NCBI GenBank assembly: GCA_964007475.1
Contig: OZ023274.1
Location: 5,580,001-5,644,000, forward strand
Length of the DNA stretch: 64,000 nt
Reading direction: 5' to 3'
Source of the DNA: Hybos culiciformis
Lineage: Eukaryota > Arthropoda > Insecta > Diptera > Hybotidae
Below are positions 25,626-37,902 of the stretch, one piece after another. The stretch's first letter is position 1. Each line of letters begins with the position of its first letter. The notes beneath the pieces were generated by a model, which was not told the origin of the DNA, did no database searches, and saw only the letters and a program-made list of their open reading frames with translations. Both the position numbers and the translations under genes were made by a program.

Positions 25626-27442
25626 GTCTATAAATGTTTAGCCAATTCAAACAGTTTATTAAGTGATATATTTTTAAACAAATGATTCAAACTTTCTCTC
25701 AAAATTCTTAAAAATATACTCGTCGTTCCAACCAATTTTTGTTTTCAATAAATGATTATTGATACGAAGAGATCATTAGAATTATGTCTAAAATTTCGAA
25801 AACCTGAAATCCAGAAATTTATAAACTAAATAAGTTCGAACTTATAAATAGAAAAGACTGAGCAACTATTTCTTTGTTTATTTAAAAAAAAAGTAGTTAT
25901 AATTTAATAGTTTTTCCAATTTACACCACAAATGAGTTTATTTTTCCTGAAGCATAAAGTGAGGAAATTCTAAAGTATATAAGTGGAAAAACCACCATGA
26001 TTTTTATCATGAATCTCTTAAGGAACGTGAGCAAACAACGTCATAACTTAATATTACGTTTAAGTTTTTTTTTTATATATATATGTATAACTATATTCCG
26101 GTCAGGATGTGTAAATGACCAAAATACATTACCAAAACTGATTTTTCTTATTTCTATTTTACTCGTATTATTATTATTATTATTATTATTACTTAATGTA
26201 TTTATTTGTAGTTATTATTATTATTTTTTTTTTTTTTGAATTTTGATATAAAAACATGTATTTTATTTCAAAAATTTCTACATATAATTTCATATTTTTG
26301 TAGAGTCAAAAAAAAAAGTATATTTTGGTCAGTTACCTAACAATAATAAAGTATAAATTTTCATATTTTTGTGTATAATATCTAATAGAGAAACATATGT
26401 ACATGTATGAGTTCATATGTATACATATTATATATGTTTTATTATGTTGTCTAGAGAACCGAGTGTACAATTCAGAATACTAAATACTTTTTCAAGAACG
26501 GAAAAAAAAAAATTATTAGAATGGGCTGCAAATTTATGTTTGAAAATTGCTGAAATCTTAGATTCACAGTACTCAAACAAATATTTATCTTTTTTTAATC
26601 TATATTTTTATTTCTCTGCTGACGATATCTAACTGTCATAATAGTTAACCGCAAAGCAGCAGTGTAAACAAGATGTCAAGAATTGAAAATTATGCAGCTT
26701 AACTCTTAGTATGTTAGAGGCAAGCATCCCTAAATTCTGCCATCTACATTTTTTAATTAAGTGCAAAAAAATCTGATGTTACAATTGTCATACTACTGCG
26801 ATAGCAATGTAAACGTTAAGAAAACTTTATTTTATTAATGCTTTCAGGGAAATTTTCTTTTTTAAAATTTTCATTGCTATTTGTATTCCAAAAAAATCAA
26901 AAAATAAAATAAAATTAAATATTATTAAATCGTGTTATCGGACTTTACGTGCACTTTTGTAATAATTCAAGGTACACTTTGTTCTATATACACAGTGGTA
27001 TAGTGTTAAAACTGTCCGAAAATTTGTAATGCAAAACCATAAAGTGTGCAATTAAATGTTAGCACTATATTTTCTTTAAACGTGATTTGAATTTTAAAAG
27101 ATAATTTTTTATAAGATTTGTAGGAAAAATCATAAAAAAAAAATTTCCGATGATTTATTTAAATTTTTTTTCTTCTTATTTTAATTGTGCTTTTAGCATT
27201 TAGGCAATGCCATTTTTTTAAAAAGAGACTTTGATTTTTTTTGCAAATTAATGCAGTTGAAAATTATCGTTTTAATTATTAGAGTGATTAAATTTTACTT
27301 GCGATATTAAATAGTTTTCACATACATAAAAGTTAAGCTCTGAAAACATGTTTTATAATACACTTTCTTGATTAAGATTGATTAATTATTAATTCTGCAC
27401 TCATATCAGATAGTGAAATTTTCCACCAATAATACAAGCGTA
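25626..27442. other. Noncoding AT-rich stretch with a TTA microsatellite
   Basis: It contains a perfect TTA/ATT microsatellite at about 26166-26191. An open frame at 26417-26632 on the plus strand has a mildly protein-like segment (LLEWAANLCLKIAEILDSQY), but no supporting splice or initiation context. Confidence 0.5.
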
Positions 27443-27536
27443 TCACAGCAAAAACGCTTATGATTAATTACTACAATACAATCTAGCATTCGAAATGGAC
27501 TAAAGTAAGTGGTGCGATTAATGGTGTCAAGATTTA
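27443..27536 (+). repeat. Inverted dispersed repeat, left copy
   Basis: The sequence CTAGCATTCGAAATGG with flanking ATTACTACAATAC and AGTAAGTGGTG(C/G)GATTAATGGT is present here and, inverted, at 28885-29011. The second copy has about 25 extra bases in the middle. The two copies face each other across 1.35 kb. Confidence 0.75.
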
Positions 27537-28884
27537 AAAACAAATTAAGAAATTTAAATTGTAATTCTTACAAGTAATCGACTATGGCAGTTATCCAGAA
27601 ACAAGTCATGGGATTAGTATGTTTTTGTTATATATTAATTTTCCGAATATCCAAAAAGCTTAAATTAAAAAACCTAAGAACAGAAAACTGTAAGCCCTCA
27701 ATCATAAATAAAGTTTAAATTAAAAAAAAGAAGCCAAATGAATAAAATCTAATTTTGTATAGAAAAAAAAAAGAAGAATCAACGTGAAAAATCAAATCCT
27801 ATTTCATTTTTAAAAATTAATTTATAAATTGAAAAAAATAAAATAAAAGAAAATAAAAAATCAAACTTTTTCTTTATTTTCGAATGGTCATTTTGTCTTC
27901 CGTATATATGAAAAAAAAAAGTTCTTATTTTCTTTTTATACTCTCTTAACAGTTTATTAGATTTCGAGACACTTGATTTAATTTAGTATCAAATGAAAAT
28001 CAACTTTTGTATATAAAATTGTTTTTCCCATTTTCTCCCAAAAAAAAAAAAAAATACCTAATGCAATTTTTTTGTATTTTTCGATTTGATTCAATGATTT
28101 TATTATTATATAAATATATATATAATATTTTTTTTTTATTTTTAGAAAGAAATTTTTGCCACTTTATATCCGGTTCTTTTTTTAACTTAATGCATAGAAA
28201 AAAGTTTATACATTTTATTTTTAATTCGAAATCTTAGTTCGTGATCTAACTATTTCTGGATTAAAAACTATTAGATACCTATTCCAATTAAATTAAGATA
28301 AAATAATGAGTTCATGATATTTTAATTTTACTTCCATGAAAAAACAGATATTCGGTACACATATCTCTCGCTGTATATTTGATCATATATGATTATAGTA
28401 ATATTTCATATAATATAATTATTTCGAATAATAAAGTACGTCATTATATTCAATATACATTTTATATCATTTCCTGATATGACTGTAGCATGAGATTTCA
28501 TATTAAGATAAATGTGCGATTGACTTTCAGCAACCCATATTTTTTTTCGTTAACTTTGTACAAGTTATGCATCGCTTGACACAGAGGAACCTATATCTTC
28601 AATTTATTACGTAAATATCATCAAGGCTTCAGATCTTTATTGATATATATTGTGATTTTTAGATTTCTTATCATATAATATAAAATTTTAAAAATAGAAT
28701 TTTGTTTAATTGCTTTCCGTTTTGGATTTGAAAATGAAAAGAACATTCCGGAAAAGAAGAAAATACTATTTGATAATTATATTGTAAGGAATGAATATCG
28801 ACTAACCTCAAAGTTTGAAACCAACTTCTAGTCGTTTTCGATTAGAAAAATTTATTAATTTTTGATGTCTTTGAAATTGATTTT
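27537..28884. other. Noncoding spacer between inverted repeats
   Basis: Most of it is AT-rich, with poly(A)/poly(T) runs and no frame of coding quality. If the flanking inverted repeats are termini, this is the decayed interior of a DNA element of about 1.57 kb. Confidence 0.4.
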
Positions 28885-29011
28885 GAATCTTCATACCATT
28901 AATCCCACCACTTACTGTACACCATTTCGAATGCTAGATTCTATAGCTGAAGTATTTGTTATTTATCGTATTGTAGTAATAAATCATAAGTGATAAGTTT
29001 ATTGCAGAAAA
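28885..29011 (-). repeat. Inverted dispersed repeat, right copy
   Basis: Read on the minus strand it matches 27443-27536, including CTAGCATTCGAAATGG, GTAAGTGGTGGGATTAATGG and TTATGATTTATTACTACAATAC, with an insertion of about 25 bp between the last two blocks' equivalents. Confidence 0.75.
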
Positions 29012-32000
29012 CCATAATAACATATTAAAACACAATATGTTGTTGTTAGACATAAAAAATTTTCATCATAATAACATAACCAGTTACTTGGAGAAAATAA
29101 AAACATATATTTTTAATTGCTTTCGCTTTAATGTCTTACAAAAATGTTCCTTCTTATATACTTACATTGGAAAACTTTTCAAACGGAAATCGTTTAAATT
29201 AAAAATCCAAACTAATTGTAAACTTTTATTGCATGTCAAAGTATATTTCAACTGATGCACTTTAATGAAATAAAAAATTTATTAAGTTTTAGCAAAAGGA
29301 TCCATGACTATACAATACATTTATATATTGGAAAAATTTCTCTCATTCATTTAAGTATCGAATTTTCGAAAATCATCCAGGTTTTTCTGTAAAGTTTGGA
29401 ATTATTCAGATTTCAACGATTTTTCGAAGCAAGCCCTGATTTCTTTCTTCCCAATTTTTGTTAATTTTTTAAAAAGAAAAGTTAAGTGATATCTTACCTT
29501 AATTCGTAGCGAATTGGTGATCCTAAAACTTTTGTGAATTTTAAAGGAAAGCTTAAAGAGTTTCATTTGTTGTGCTTTGAAAGCTTTGAGAATGCAATAT
29601 TTTAATTGCGCTAGATCAGCCTTAAAATTTTCGATACTCTTTAAGTACTTCTTCAACAGATTTTGTAGTTCATTTTTTTTTTAATTCTTATTTTTAATAA
29701 AAATTAGACATGGTGTATTTAAATAAATTAAAACTAAGTTAAATGAGTTTTAAATCTTTTTTTTTTTCTTCTCTATAATTATATTTTGTTTTGTGTTTAA
29801 CAAAACTTATAAAAACATCCATAACACCTAAAGTTTCGTCTTCATAATTTTGTTTCTTTTTTTTTTTTTTATTTTTTAATTTGTGCATTTGGTGGTATTG
29901 TAAAAATCTTGTGCAGAATTTTGATGCAAATATTTTGTAATTTTTAGACACTAAATTACTTTTACATAGTATATAAAACTGGGAAAAGTTTTCAGTTTTT
30001 ATTTTTATTTGTATTTTTTTTTTTAACCTTAAAATGAAGATTTCAGAAATATGTAGTTTTTATCTTTTGAGTACAGACTAGATTCGAATAAAACGGTTTA
30101 ATATTTATGTGAAATTTTTCAATACTGTGGGAAACATAAGTTGTGCGTAATAAATTTAAGAACCAAATATGTTAGAGCTCGAAAGTTTTTTATGAAATCA
30201 TTTCATTGAAATGTTATTCCTTAATTCTTCATGCGAAGTATTCAACAGTGGTATACCCTGTTATAAAAGGTTCATCTGTGTAATTGTATTTATTTGTATT
30301 TTATATACTTGCGGCAAAATAAAGTAAAAGTCTTGTTTTTTTCTTTTTTTTTTTTGGTAAAGATGAAGTAATTTATTTAATGTGTGTGTAATTGAACTTT
30401 ACGCTAATTAAGTTCTTGAATGATTATATCAGTTGAAACTTTTTTTGTTTTTTAGCAAAGAAAAAAGTTTTTATTTGTTTGGGTATTTATTTTTGTATGT
30501 ACATATTATTGTTTACATGAAAAATCAGATTATGAAACGTTAGTTGAATTTTCATATTTTTATGAAAATTTTTATAAATCGTTTTCTGTTAAGAAAAAGT
30601 TATGGACACAAGTATATACTAAGTCTGTGGTATATAATAAAAATTCTTAAAGCATTGGAGTGAAATATGTTGACAACTACACTGTATTAAGTATTAAAAT
30701 TATGATATAAAAATTAAATATTTACGCAAATAAATATCTTTAACTTAGAATCCTTGATTTTACATGTGCAAAGTCAATTCGGATTGAAGATGTTTAGATT
30801 TAAAATTCTTATCTATGAAAATTTGTGGTCGAAGTTTCTTAGAATTTTCCTGAGAAAGTTCAAAGCTCTTTACATATATTCTCGTTTCCTTTATTTTTAA
30901 TATTTAATTATCTTTCGAATGGGATTTATAGTAATTTCATTTCATTCGGCAAAACAAATTTTTATCATCTTCCCTTATTTCAAGGACCGCAAAAAATTTA
31001 TTCATATGATTAATTTTCTAAAAATATAATCATTGCATTCAATTGTATTAATAAGAAAAAAGGAATCATAAGCATATTAAGTTTTTCTTACAATTTCCAA
31101 CAACAACAAAAAAAGAAAATAAATACTGAAAAACTCAAAAATTATTTAATATCATTGATTTTTACTTTTTTTTTTGTTTGAAAAATGAAAAAGCATTTTC
31201 AGATTAAATATTTTGTTTTCCTTTTTTATTAACTTAAGTATAATCGCTTGGGAGTGGAAATTCATGTATTTCAGTATGAAAAAAAAAGAAGAAGAAAAAC
31301 TAAGTGAATAAACATCTTTCAGTATGGTATTTAAGAAATGAATGAAAAAAACTCAACACTGTATGTAGTATGTATTTTATTTTTTTTGTCAAAAATGGAA
31401 ATCAAATCAATGTTCAAAAAGCTTGAAAACGTGATAAAAACAAGTTAATTTTTTTTTCCTCTTTTTTATTTCAGCTGATATTTCCTTTTTTTTTATTATT
31501 TTTATTATATATATATTTTTCCTTTAGATAAGTACATCTTTAAATAAGATATAAGTCAATTTGTAGTCAAATATTAGGTTGAAATTTCAGGAAAAAAAAG
31601 TTATGTGATTATGAGCGCGAAAGTACTTTTTAGTTTCTACCGAGTTTTATGCTTCAAAAATAAAACACAGAAAATTTTGAAGTCAAAATTAAAATGAACA
31701 TACAAATTTTCATTCATTATTAAATCATCTGTCATATGATTTTTATTTGTTCAATGTTAAAATGAGATTGTTTTTTAACTTATTTACTATCCAAGTCAAC
31801 CGAGACTATTTTATTTAATCAAAATAAGATGCCTATAAATAACTACATATATGAAAAACTAAGAAAATATTTTAAGAAATATATATATTGTACATTCTAT
31901 GTTATATTGTAGCTGTAAGTAAATGATAGATTAAGAATATTAAGATCCAAATTTAGATTTTTTCAAAATATCTAAGTGTTTAAGTTTTTCAGATGCTTAA

Positions 32001-33329
32001 TGTCAAGGAGACATAGATATATTTGACAAATATCATAAGATAAAAATGCTTAAATGACAGCCCAATAGGAAAACTTTGGTTCTTAATTCTTAATTCGAAT
32101 TTGGTATTATTATTATCATTTCTATATTCCAGAAATTGTTCAGTTTACAATTTTTATAATTTTTATATGTATATAATATAAATATGGATTAGGGGACCAC
32201 TTATAGTATAATATTGTTTTATATAAATCAAGGGTGCGATTCTTGAATTAATGAAGTTATTTCCTTGATTTAATTTCCACGTAAAATCCATTTTAACAAA
32301 TAAAAATAGGAAAAAAAAAGTATACCTACAATATTCGTTACATACATATTATTATAATATTTAATTATTTAGGCATAGTAAAGCATTTAGCAACGTTTAT
32401 TTTTATAAATTTTTTTATTATAATTTATATCCTTTATCAAATGGTTTTATCGTTATTTTGTATAAGTTAAAATTATATATTAAAGTTAAAAAAAATTTGT
32501 TCGTTCAATTTCTGGAGGTGTGTATAGTGTTGTTGGAGATGCGTTCTCCAAATTACTCGAAATACATCACTGTATAAGATAAAGCTTGGCCTGCTTTTAC
32601 TCGAGATTAAGAGATCGAATTAGAATCCTTTTTATTAGAATTTTCCATAATGATTTATACAAAGTCTGTTATTTATAAAGGGGTGGAAAAGTTGCTTAAC
32701 AACTATACATTGTAATAACTGTGGAGCTATATTGTTTTCACCATTCTAGGCTTCAACCGATTATATATAATGTATACATATATACATAATCACCATAAAA
32801 CCGAAATTCTATTAGTTATTTTGATTAAAATTTTATTAATTTCAAAAGTCAAATAATTTATCTTCTTACACAAAAATATAAAGGAAGCAAAACAATAATT
32901 GAAATTTATCCAAAGAAATAAAAGAATTAAATATGCGTGTCCAAAATATTCGACATGCTTTAAATTGGAATATTGCGTGACTTTCGCATTGAAAGCTAAT
33001 TTTATGTGCGTAAGATACGTAGAAATTTGGTTATAACTTATATGTGTGTACAGTACATATTATGTATTATGTATTATTTGGTACATATGTATATATAAGC
33101 ACAGAGTTTGATAAAATTTTTACATATATTATATATGTGCTTACATGTCATATATTAAATATAATAATACCACAGGAAGGGAACTGTTGTCTTAAGAAAA
33201 TATTTTTCACGGCATTATAAAGAAAAAATTTTAAATTAAGGAAATTTAATACATTACGCATAAATAACTTATTTTAGAAAATGAATCAAAATTGGACAAA
33301 GATGTTGTTCTCTTTTAAATTTACTATTA
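29012..33329. other. Noncoding AT-rich stretch
   Basis: No gene could be supported. Two lysine-rich minus-strand frames near 29402-29656 and 29739-29951 were considered and rejected. A moderately GC-richer patch at about 32500-32770 has no open frame. Short inverted words TAAGCACA and TGTGCTTA lie around 33095-33145. Confidence 0.5.
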
Positions 33330-33395
33330 AACTTTATTCATTAAATATTATTTGTTACTTTTTAGTTCGATTAAATTAAAGCTTGCTTTTAAAAA
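33330..33395 (+). repeat. Dispersed repeat copy B (partner at 12515-12581)
   Basis: This is the second copy of the interspersed segment described at 12515-12581, in the same orientation. Confidence 0.65.
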
Positions 33396-33727
33396 GGTTT
33401 TGTGTTTTTTTAATATTTATAAACATCAGCACAAAATCGTGTGTTATTGTTAATTTAAATATTGTAAGGTAGTCCCAAATTCCTGAAAATGTTATCTCTA
33501 CCCTAAAATTTAAATAAGTTTTTATACGAATACTCAATTCTGCACGCAATAGGTATTTATAATTAAATATGAAATATTCTCACGGTGGAATCATTATTTT
33601 TAAAACAAACTTCAGTCAGAGTTATACAAATTGTAAATGTGAACTTAAAATCTTAATTTACAGAGACGAAAAACGATTAATTTGACATAAAAAGAAATAT
33701 CTTTTCATATTGTTAATACATAATTAT

Positions 33728-34010
33728 GTTTTTTGTAATTTGTCACAACTTACAATTATCTTGGAATTTTTCAATTCCCAATGAGAATAAATCAAAACAA
33801 ATGAGACAAATTATCAAATAATAATTGATTGTCAAAACTGATTGACATGATATTATAAAAAATTTTTTTTGGTAACATTATCGGCCTTAATATTATTACA
33901 ATAATTTTTTTCTTCTATCATTTATTACAAAATGTAACATATAGAAAAAGAAGCATATGGTGACATTAATATTAAGGAAATTATCATTATTATAATTTTT
34001 ATGATAATAA
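33728..34010 (+). repeat. Direct duplication bracketing the secreted-protein gene, copy A
   Basis: This segment is related to about 36868-37130 in the same orientation. The best block is 33821-33857 against 36952-36988, 36 of 37 bases identical (it contains TGATTGTCAAAACTGATTGA). Flanking blocks also align (TTTTTCAATTCCC; TAACATTATC(G/A)GCCTTA; ATTACAAAAT). The two copies lie 3.1 kb apart, on either side of the gene at 34346-35228. Confidence 0.7.
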
Positions 34011-34279
34011 AATAAGATAATAATAATATTGGTACATGGACCATGTACTTTAGCTAAGCCTAGAATTGGTTTTTTCTATAAAAATACGAAAAATAATGTC
34101 AATTTTATATTTTATTTATTCTATTAACCCTTTTCCCGGAATGGTGTATTGGGAATTGGGATAACGAAATATTTTAATATTTTATTTCAAAACTAAAATT
34201 ATTCTAAAAATCATACGAGAAAGTATTGCTTTTTTTTATATCTATATTTCATGTGTGAAATAACTATAGTATTTTTAAA

Positions 34280-34285
34280 TTTATT
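34280..34285 (-). terminator. Poly(A) signal of the secreted-protein gene
   Basis: AATAAA on the minus strand lies 61 bp after the stop codon at 34346-34348. It is the first canonical hexamer after the stop, so cleavage is expected near 34255-34270. Confidence 0.75.
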
Positions 34286-34345
34286 TTCCACTAATCCATA
34301 ATCCTTAATTATGTCAATTAATGTGAAAATTATTTGAGATTCATT

Positions 34346-35228
34346 TTAAACTTTGTTTCCACAGTTATCTAATTCGACAGGTTGAAATCCACTGGTCATT
34401 TTTAAACTTTTAATATCAAACTAAAAATTAGAAAAGAAAAAATAGAATATAAAAATTATATAATTTTTGCTCAGTACTCAGTATTCGTTTACCTCTTCAA
34501 CATTGGTAGTTGAAAATAATCTCACAGAAATTGATTCAGTTAAATTCATAGCAATAGTTTCTTCTTTGACATTAACTTTACCAATAGACTCACAATCAAC
34601 CCAAGCTTCAATGAAGCCCAAAAAATATGAGACGACAATTTTGTGCCACTTGCCATCGAAAAGCTGGAATTTTTAGTTCCTCATTAATATTAAATTAAAA
34701 TAGTTTAGGTAAGAAAATTATTTATAGTGAAACAAAAAAAATGCTTTAATCGATTAAAACATTGATTTCAAAATCCATTGATCACAAATGATGTCAAGGA
34801 TTTTTTTACTTTACCTGTTTTTCATCCTTCATTGTGAACCGCTTTCCTATTTTGAAATCATCGAAATTCAAAAAAATCCTTTTATTAGACAACCAAAAAT
34901 CAAAATGATTTTCATAAGGATAATGTTGATCCTTGACGCTAAATAAAACTGCAATTGGATTCTCGGCTAATTTAAAATTTTCATTATTTCTAAATTCACA
35001 TTCAATGATAAATGCTTCAACATTTTGTCTGCGGAATACTTCTTTAGTTTTAAAATCCTTAAAATTTGAGTCATTCAAATGAAATCGATAAAATGTTTCC
35101 TCATCTTGGTTTTTATCTTTGGGTGTATTCACTAAATTTTCATTTAATTGAAAATTTTCAAAAAAATCAAAATCTTTAGCGAAAGTTGTTGTTATTACCA
35201 AAAATGAAAAAATTAATAACTTTAACAT
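34346..35228 (-). CDS. Secreted single-domain TSPN/laminin-G-like protein (3 exons, 219 aa)
   Basis: Exons on the minus strand are 35228-34815 (138 codons), 34663-34493 (57) and 34420-34346 (24 plus stop). All junctions are phase 0, with GTAAAG and GTAAAC donors and CCAG and TTAG acceptors; the introns are 151 and 72 bp. The start is the only ATG ahead of a signal peptide (residues 1-17, MLKLLIFSFLVITTTFA). After an acidic linker (18-65) comes a jelly-roll domain of the thrombospondin N-terminal (TSPN) type. Its landmarks are AVLFSVKDQ (93-101), LFDGKWHKIVVSY (139-151), AWVDCESIG and a closing FDIKSLKM. Cys162 and Cys215 fit the family disulfide, and Cys77 is extra. N-glycosylation sequons are seen at Asn52 (NDS) and Asn178 (NLT). 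In known families this domain heads collagens or thrombospondins and binds glycans or matrix; here it stands alone. A secreted matrix or humoral role is an inference. Confidence 0.92.
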
Positions 35229-35301
35229 TGTTTTAAAAAAAAATTAATAAATAATTGCTCGATAGTAAAGTTAACACTGATTAATTTTTCGTTTGTCTTT
35301 T

Positions 35302-35330
35302 AATGATAACGATTTTCTGTCAATTTTATA
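35302..35330 (-). promoter_or_regulatory. Candidate core promoter of the secreted-protein gene
   Basis: On the minus strand TATAAAA lies at 35330-35324. An initiator-like TCATT follows with its A at 35304, 26 bp from the first T of the box, which would give a 5' UTR of about 76 nt. A better Inr match, TCAGT (35280-35276), lies 52 bp from the box. A GATA-type site (TTATC on the minus strand) overlaps at 35305-35310. Confidence 0.5.
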
Positions 35331-36867
35331 TTAGCTGATTGAGCATTTTAAGCCGCTGGTGAGCTTTTAGAGTCATTAAGTCTAAGGCTTACAAAAAGTA
35401 AGTTTTATTATTGAGATCGTCTCAGTTTTATTGGTTTTATCGTTCGCAGCGCTCTGGTACATGTTATATATTTATGATGGACTATAAGTAAGTATGTCAA
35501 AAACATCTATTTTGACAGTTAGATATGCATATCTGCGATGCGATAAATACTTTTGACAGAAATATTTAAACTATTTTCTGTTCAAGCAATATTCTATGGC
35601 GACCTACTGATTGCATTTAATGTGTTATCAATCTAGCAATATGTTTTATAATTTTTATTTTTTAACGATCGGGTTACAAAAATAGTTATCAGTTTTATGA
35701 AATAAAACCAAACTGTATTTACCTTCACACATTGTATGTATTCAAAGAAAAATTTTCGTTTCTAATGAAATTAAAAATTTTATTATTGAAATAAAAATAA
35801 ACACTGTTTCTTATTTTAAAAGTGAAATCAAATGAAATAAATGCCGAAAAAATACAAGAAAACTATTCAATCGACGATAAAACTGCCCAAAAATAAAAGG
35901 CTCGAAATTTAATTAGATTTCGACTGGTCGGTAGGGAAATAAGTAAGTTTTATTCGAAAAGAGGTGCAATAAACATGACTTTTTAAATCAATAGATCTGA
36001 ATTTTGAAGTTTTCAGAGATTTTCTGTATATATCAAAAATTATTTCATTCAGAATTTAAAATGAAATTAAAATGAAATTCTATAGTGCCGGCAAGCGCCT
36101 GTAACACTTTAAGTACTAAGTATAGTCAGCCGGACAGACAAGATAAATTAAAAATGTAAACAATCTAGATTCTAGAACAATATATAAAAATTGCTGCCAA
36201 TTTTTTATCATTTCGTAATTTTATTGGGAAATTAAAATTAGAAAGTTTTAAAATGTTTTTTTATTATCTCTATTCTTTCGTATGCATCTGTTTATTATGC
36301 ATCTAATGGTCAAGGGCGACTTTCTAAAAATTTTTATTTATCTTTAAAAAAATTTAAAAAACTTTATTGTTTTTTTGATTTACAAAGATAATTTTATTTT
36401 GGTTTTTATAATATAATGTTTATTACTTCAAAAGTTCAGGTACAGAGTGTTTAGAATCCATCATATAGCAGCCACTCGTAAACTATTTTCATATTTTAGC
36501 TTTGTTTTTTGTTTTATTTTATAAATCGGAAACTATAAAGTATTTACAATATTTTTTGATAAACTCTTGACATTTTGTATTTTTCTGGCGTTTTTTCTTT
36601 GAATTTATTGTTTTCTTGTTTTTTTTTCATTAATATTGTGAACGAGAGAACTCATTAAATTAAATTTAAAAAAATAATAAATTCTTATGAATTAAATAAT
36701 TAATTCTAAGTTCTTAAGAATTTTTAATTCAAAAGATTAATACATTTTATTTATTAAGAAAAAAATAATATTAGCTATGTGGTCTGAATATTTACTATTA
36801 AAGTATTGAAGCATTACGGAATATTGCTAAATAGAGAAATAATAAGATTTAGGATAAAGGTATATCT
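35331..36867. other. Upstream region of the secreted-protein gene
   Basis: It is less extreme in AT content than its surroundings between 35340 and 35560. It contains the palindrome AGATATGCATATCT (about 35521-35534) and several GATA words. A GC-richer patch at about 36085-36150 (TGCCGGCAAGCGCCTG) has stops in its frames. No exon is supported; enhancer function is an inference only. Confidence 0.4.
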
Positions 36868-37130
36868 TTTGATTGTGTCACCATTTCTTTTAAATTTTTC
36901 AATTCCCCTATGTTTGTGAATCAAATCAAATGGACAAATTAGCAAATAGTTATAATTGATTGTCAAAACTGATTGACAGGATATTATATAAATAAATTAT
37001 TATTTTTTTGATAACATTATCAGCCTTATTGTTCCTTTTTAATATCATGTATTACAAAATTTGGAACATAGGTGGAAAAGGAAGTATACATAATGGTTGT
37101 ATTTATAGTAAGAAAATTGTCATTTTTATA
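36868..37130 (+). repeat. Direct duplication bracketing the secreted-protein gene, copy B
   Basis: Partner of 33728-34010 and more diverged outside the 37-bp core at 36952-36988. The downstream sequence (to about 37170) carries CTTCCCGGTCTAAATGG, which may correspond to TTTTCCCGGAATGG near 34131 and so extend the duplication. Confidence 0.7.
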
Positions 37131-37843
37131 ATTTCTTTCAATAAGTATAAAACGCTTCCCGGTCTAAATGGTTTCAGTTTAAAAGATAAATTTTCTTGAA
37201 GAAACAATAAATTTGATTACATAGTAAGAAAATTAAAAAAGATAATACATTATTTTATTGAAAACTTTAAAGCATCATATTATTCACCCACATCTAAAAA
37301 ACAGAACCTTTTAGAGCTTAACGAACTTTTTTAATACATAAAAAGTTGTCTAAAACCATTTTTATATGTTTTTGTGTTCATATTTTCATTTTAAGGTTAA
37401 TTAAATGTCATTTTAATTAATGTGTAATTTTCCTTAAATGAAATGAGAGTATATTCTTACCATCAAAATTTATCTTTTATGTTATTTCTAAGATTTTAAT
37501 TTTTTTTTTCTAAATTGTATTATGTATGTATAGTATGGATAGGATAGGTATAAGGAATAATTTTTTTAATACGAAAAAGGATGTTGGTAAAATGTTTATG
37601 GGATCCCTGAAGTTTTATGAATTGTTTATTATTATTTTCACCTTTATTATTTTTATGTTTAATATTTTCTTAGCAATTTTGTATGTGTAGCTAACTTTCA
37701 CTTTAGGAACATGTTGTCCTATAAATTTTATTTTTCAATATTATTTAGCGTTTTGATGAGGTCCTAAAAAATTTCGAAATTCAGAATTTGACTTTTTTAT
37801 ACTTAAGATAAATTTTCAATTAAGTTTCCATATTGTTTACTTA

Positions 37844-37902
37844 GATCTCCAGCAGCTTTATCATTGAACATACAAATGAAAGGTTATTTGCGTTGAAGTT
37901 AA
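37844..37902 (+). repeat. 59-bp repeat related to 39464-39522
   Basis: Aligned base by base it matches 39464-39522 at about 50 of 59 positions (shared words CTCCAG, TCATTGAA, ACAAATGAAAG, GAAGTTAA). The copies are 1.6 kb apart in the same orientation. Confidence 0.7.

Noticed and set aside
26417..26632. 71-codon plus-strand frame with an amphipathic segment
   Set aside because: Length expected by chance; flanks show no promoter, splice or poly(A) context.
29402..29656. Lysine-rich minus-strand frame ending near a GTAAGATA donor-like site
   Set aside because: The helical-looking segment and donor were tempting, but there is no ATG or acceptor at its 5' side and the neighbouring frame (29739-29951) is poly-Lys; probably chance or a fully decayed remnant.
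34467..34676. 69-codon plus-strand open frame
   Set aside because: It is the antisense shadow of exon 2 of the secreted-protein gene (34493-34663, minus strand), which has splice sites, phase and domain motifs.
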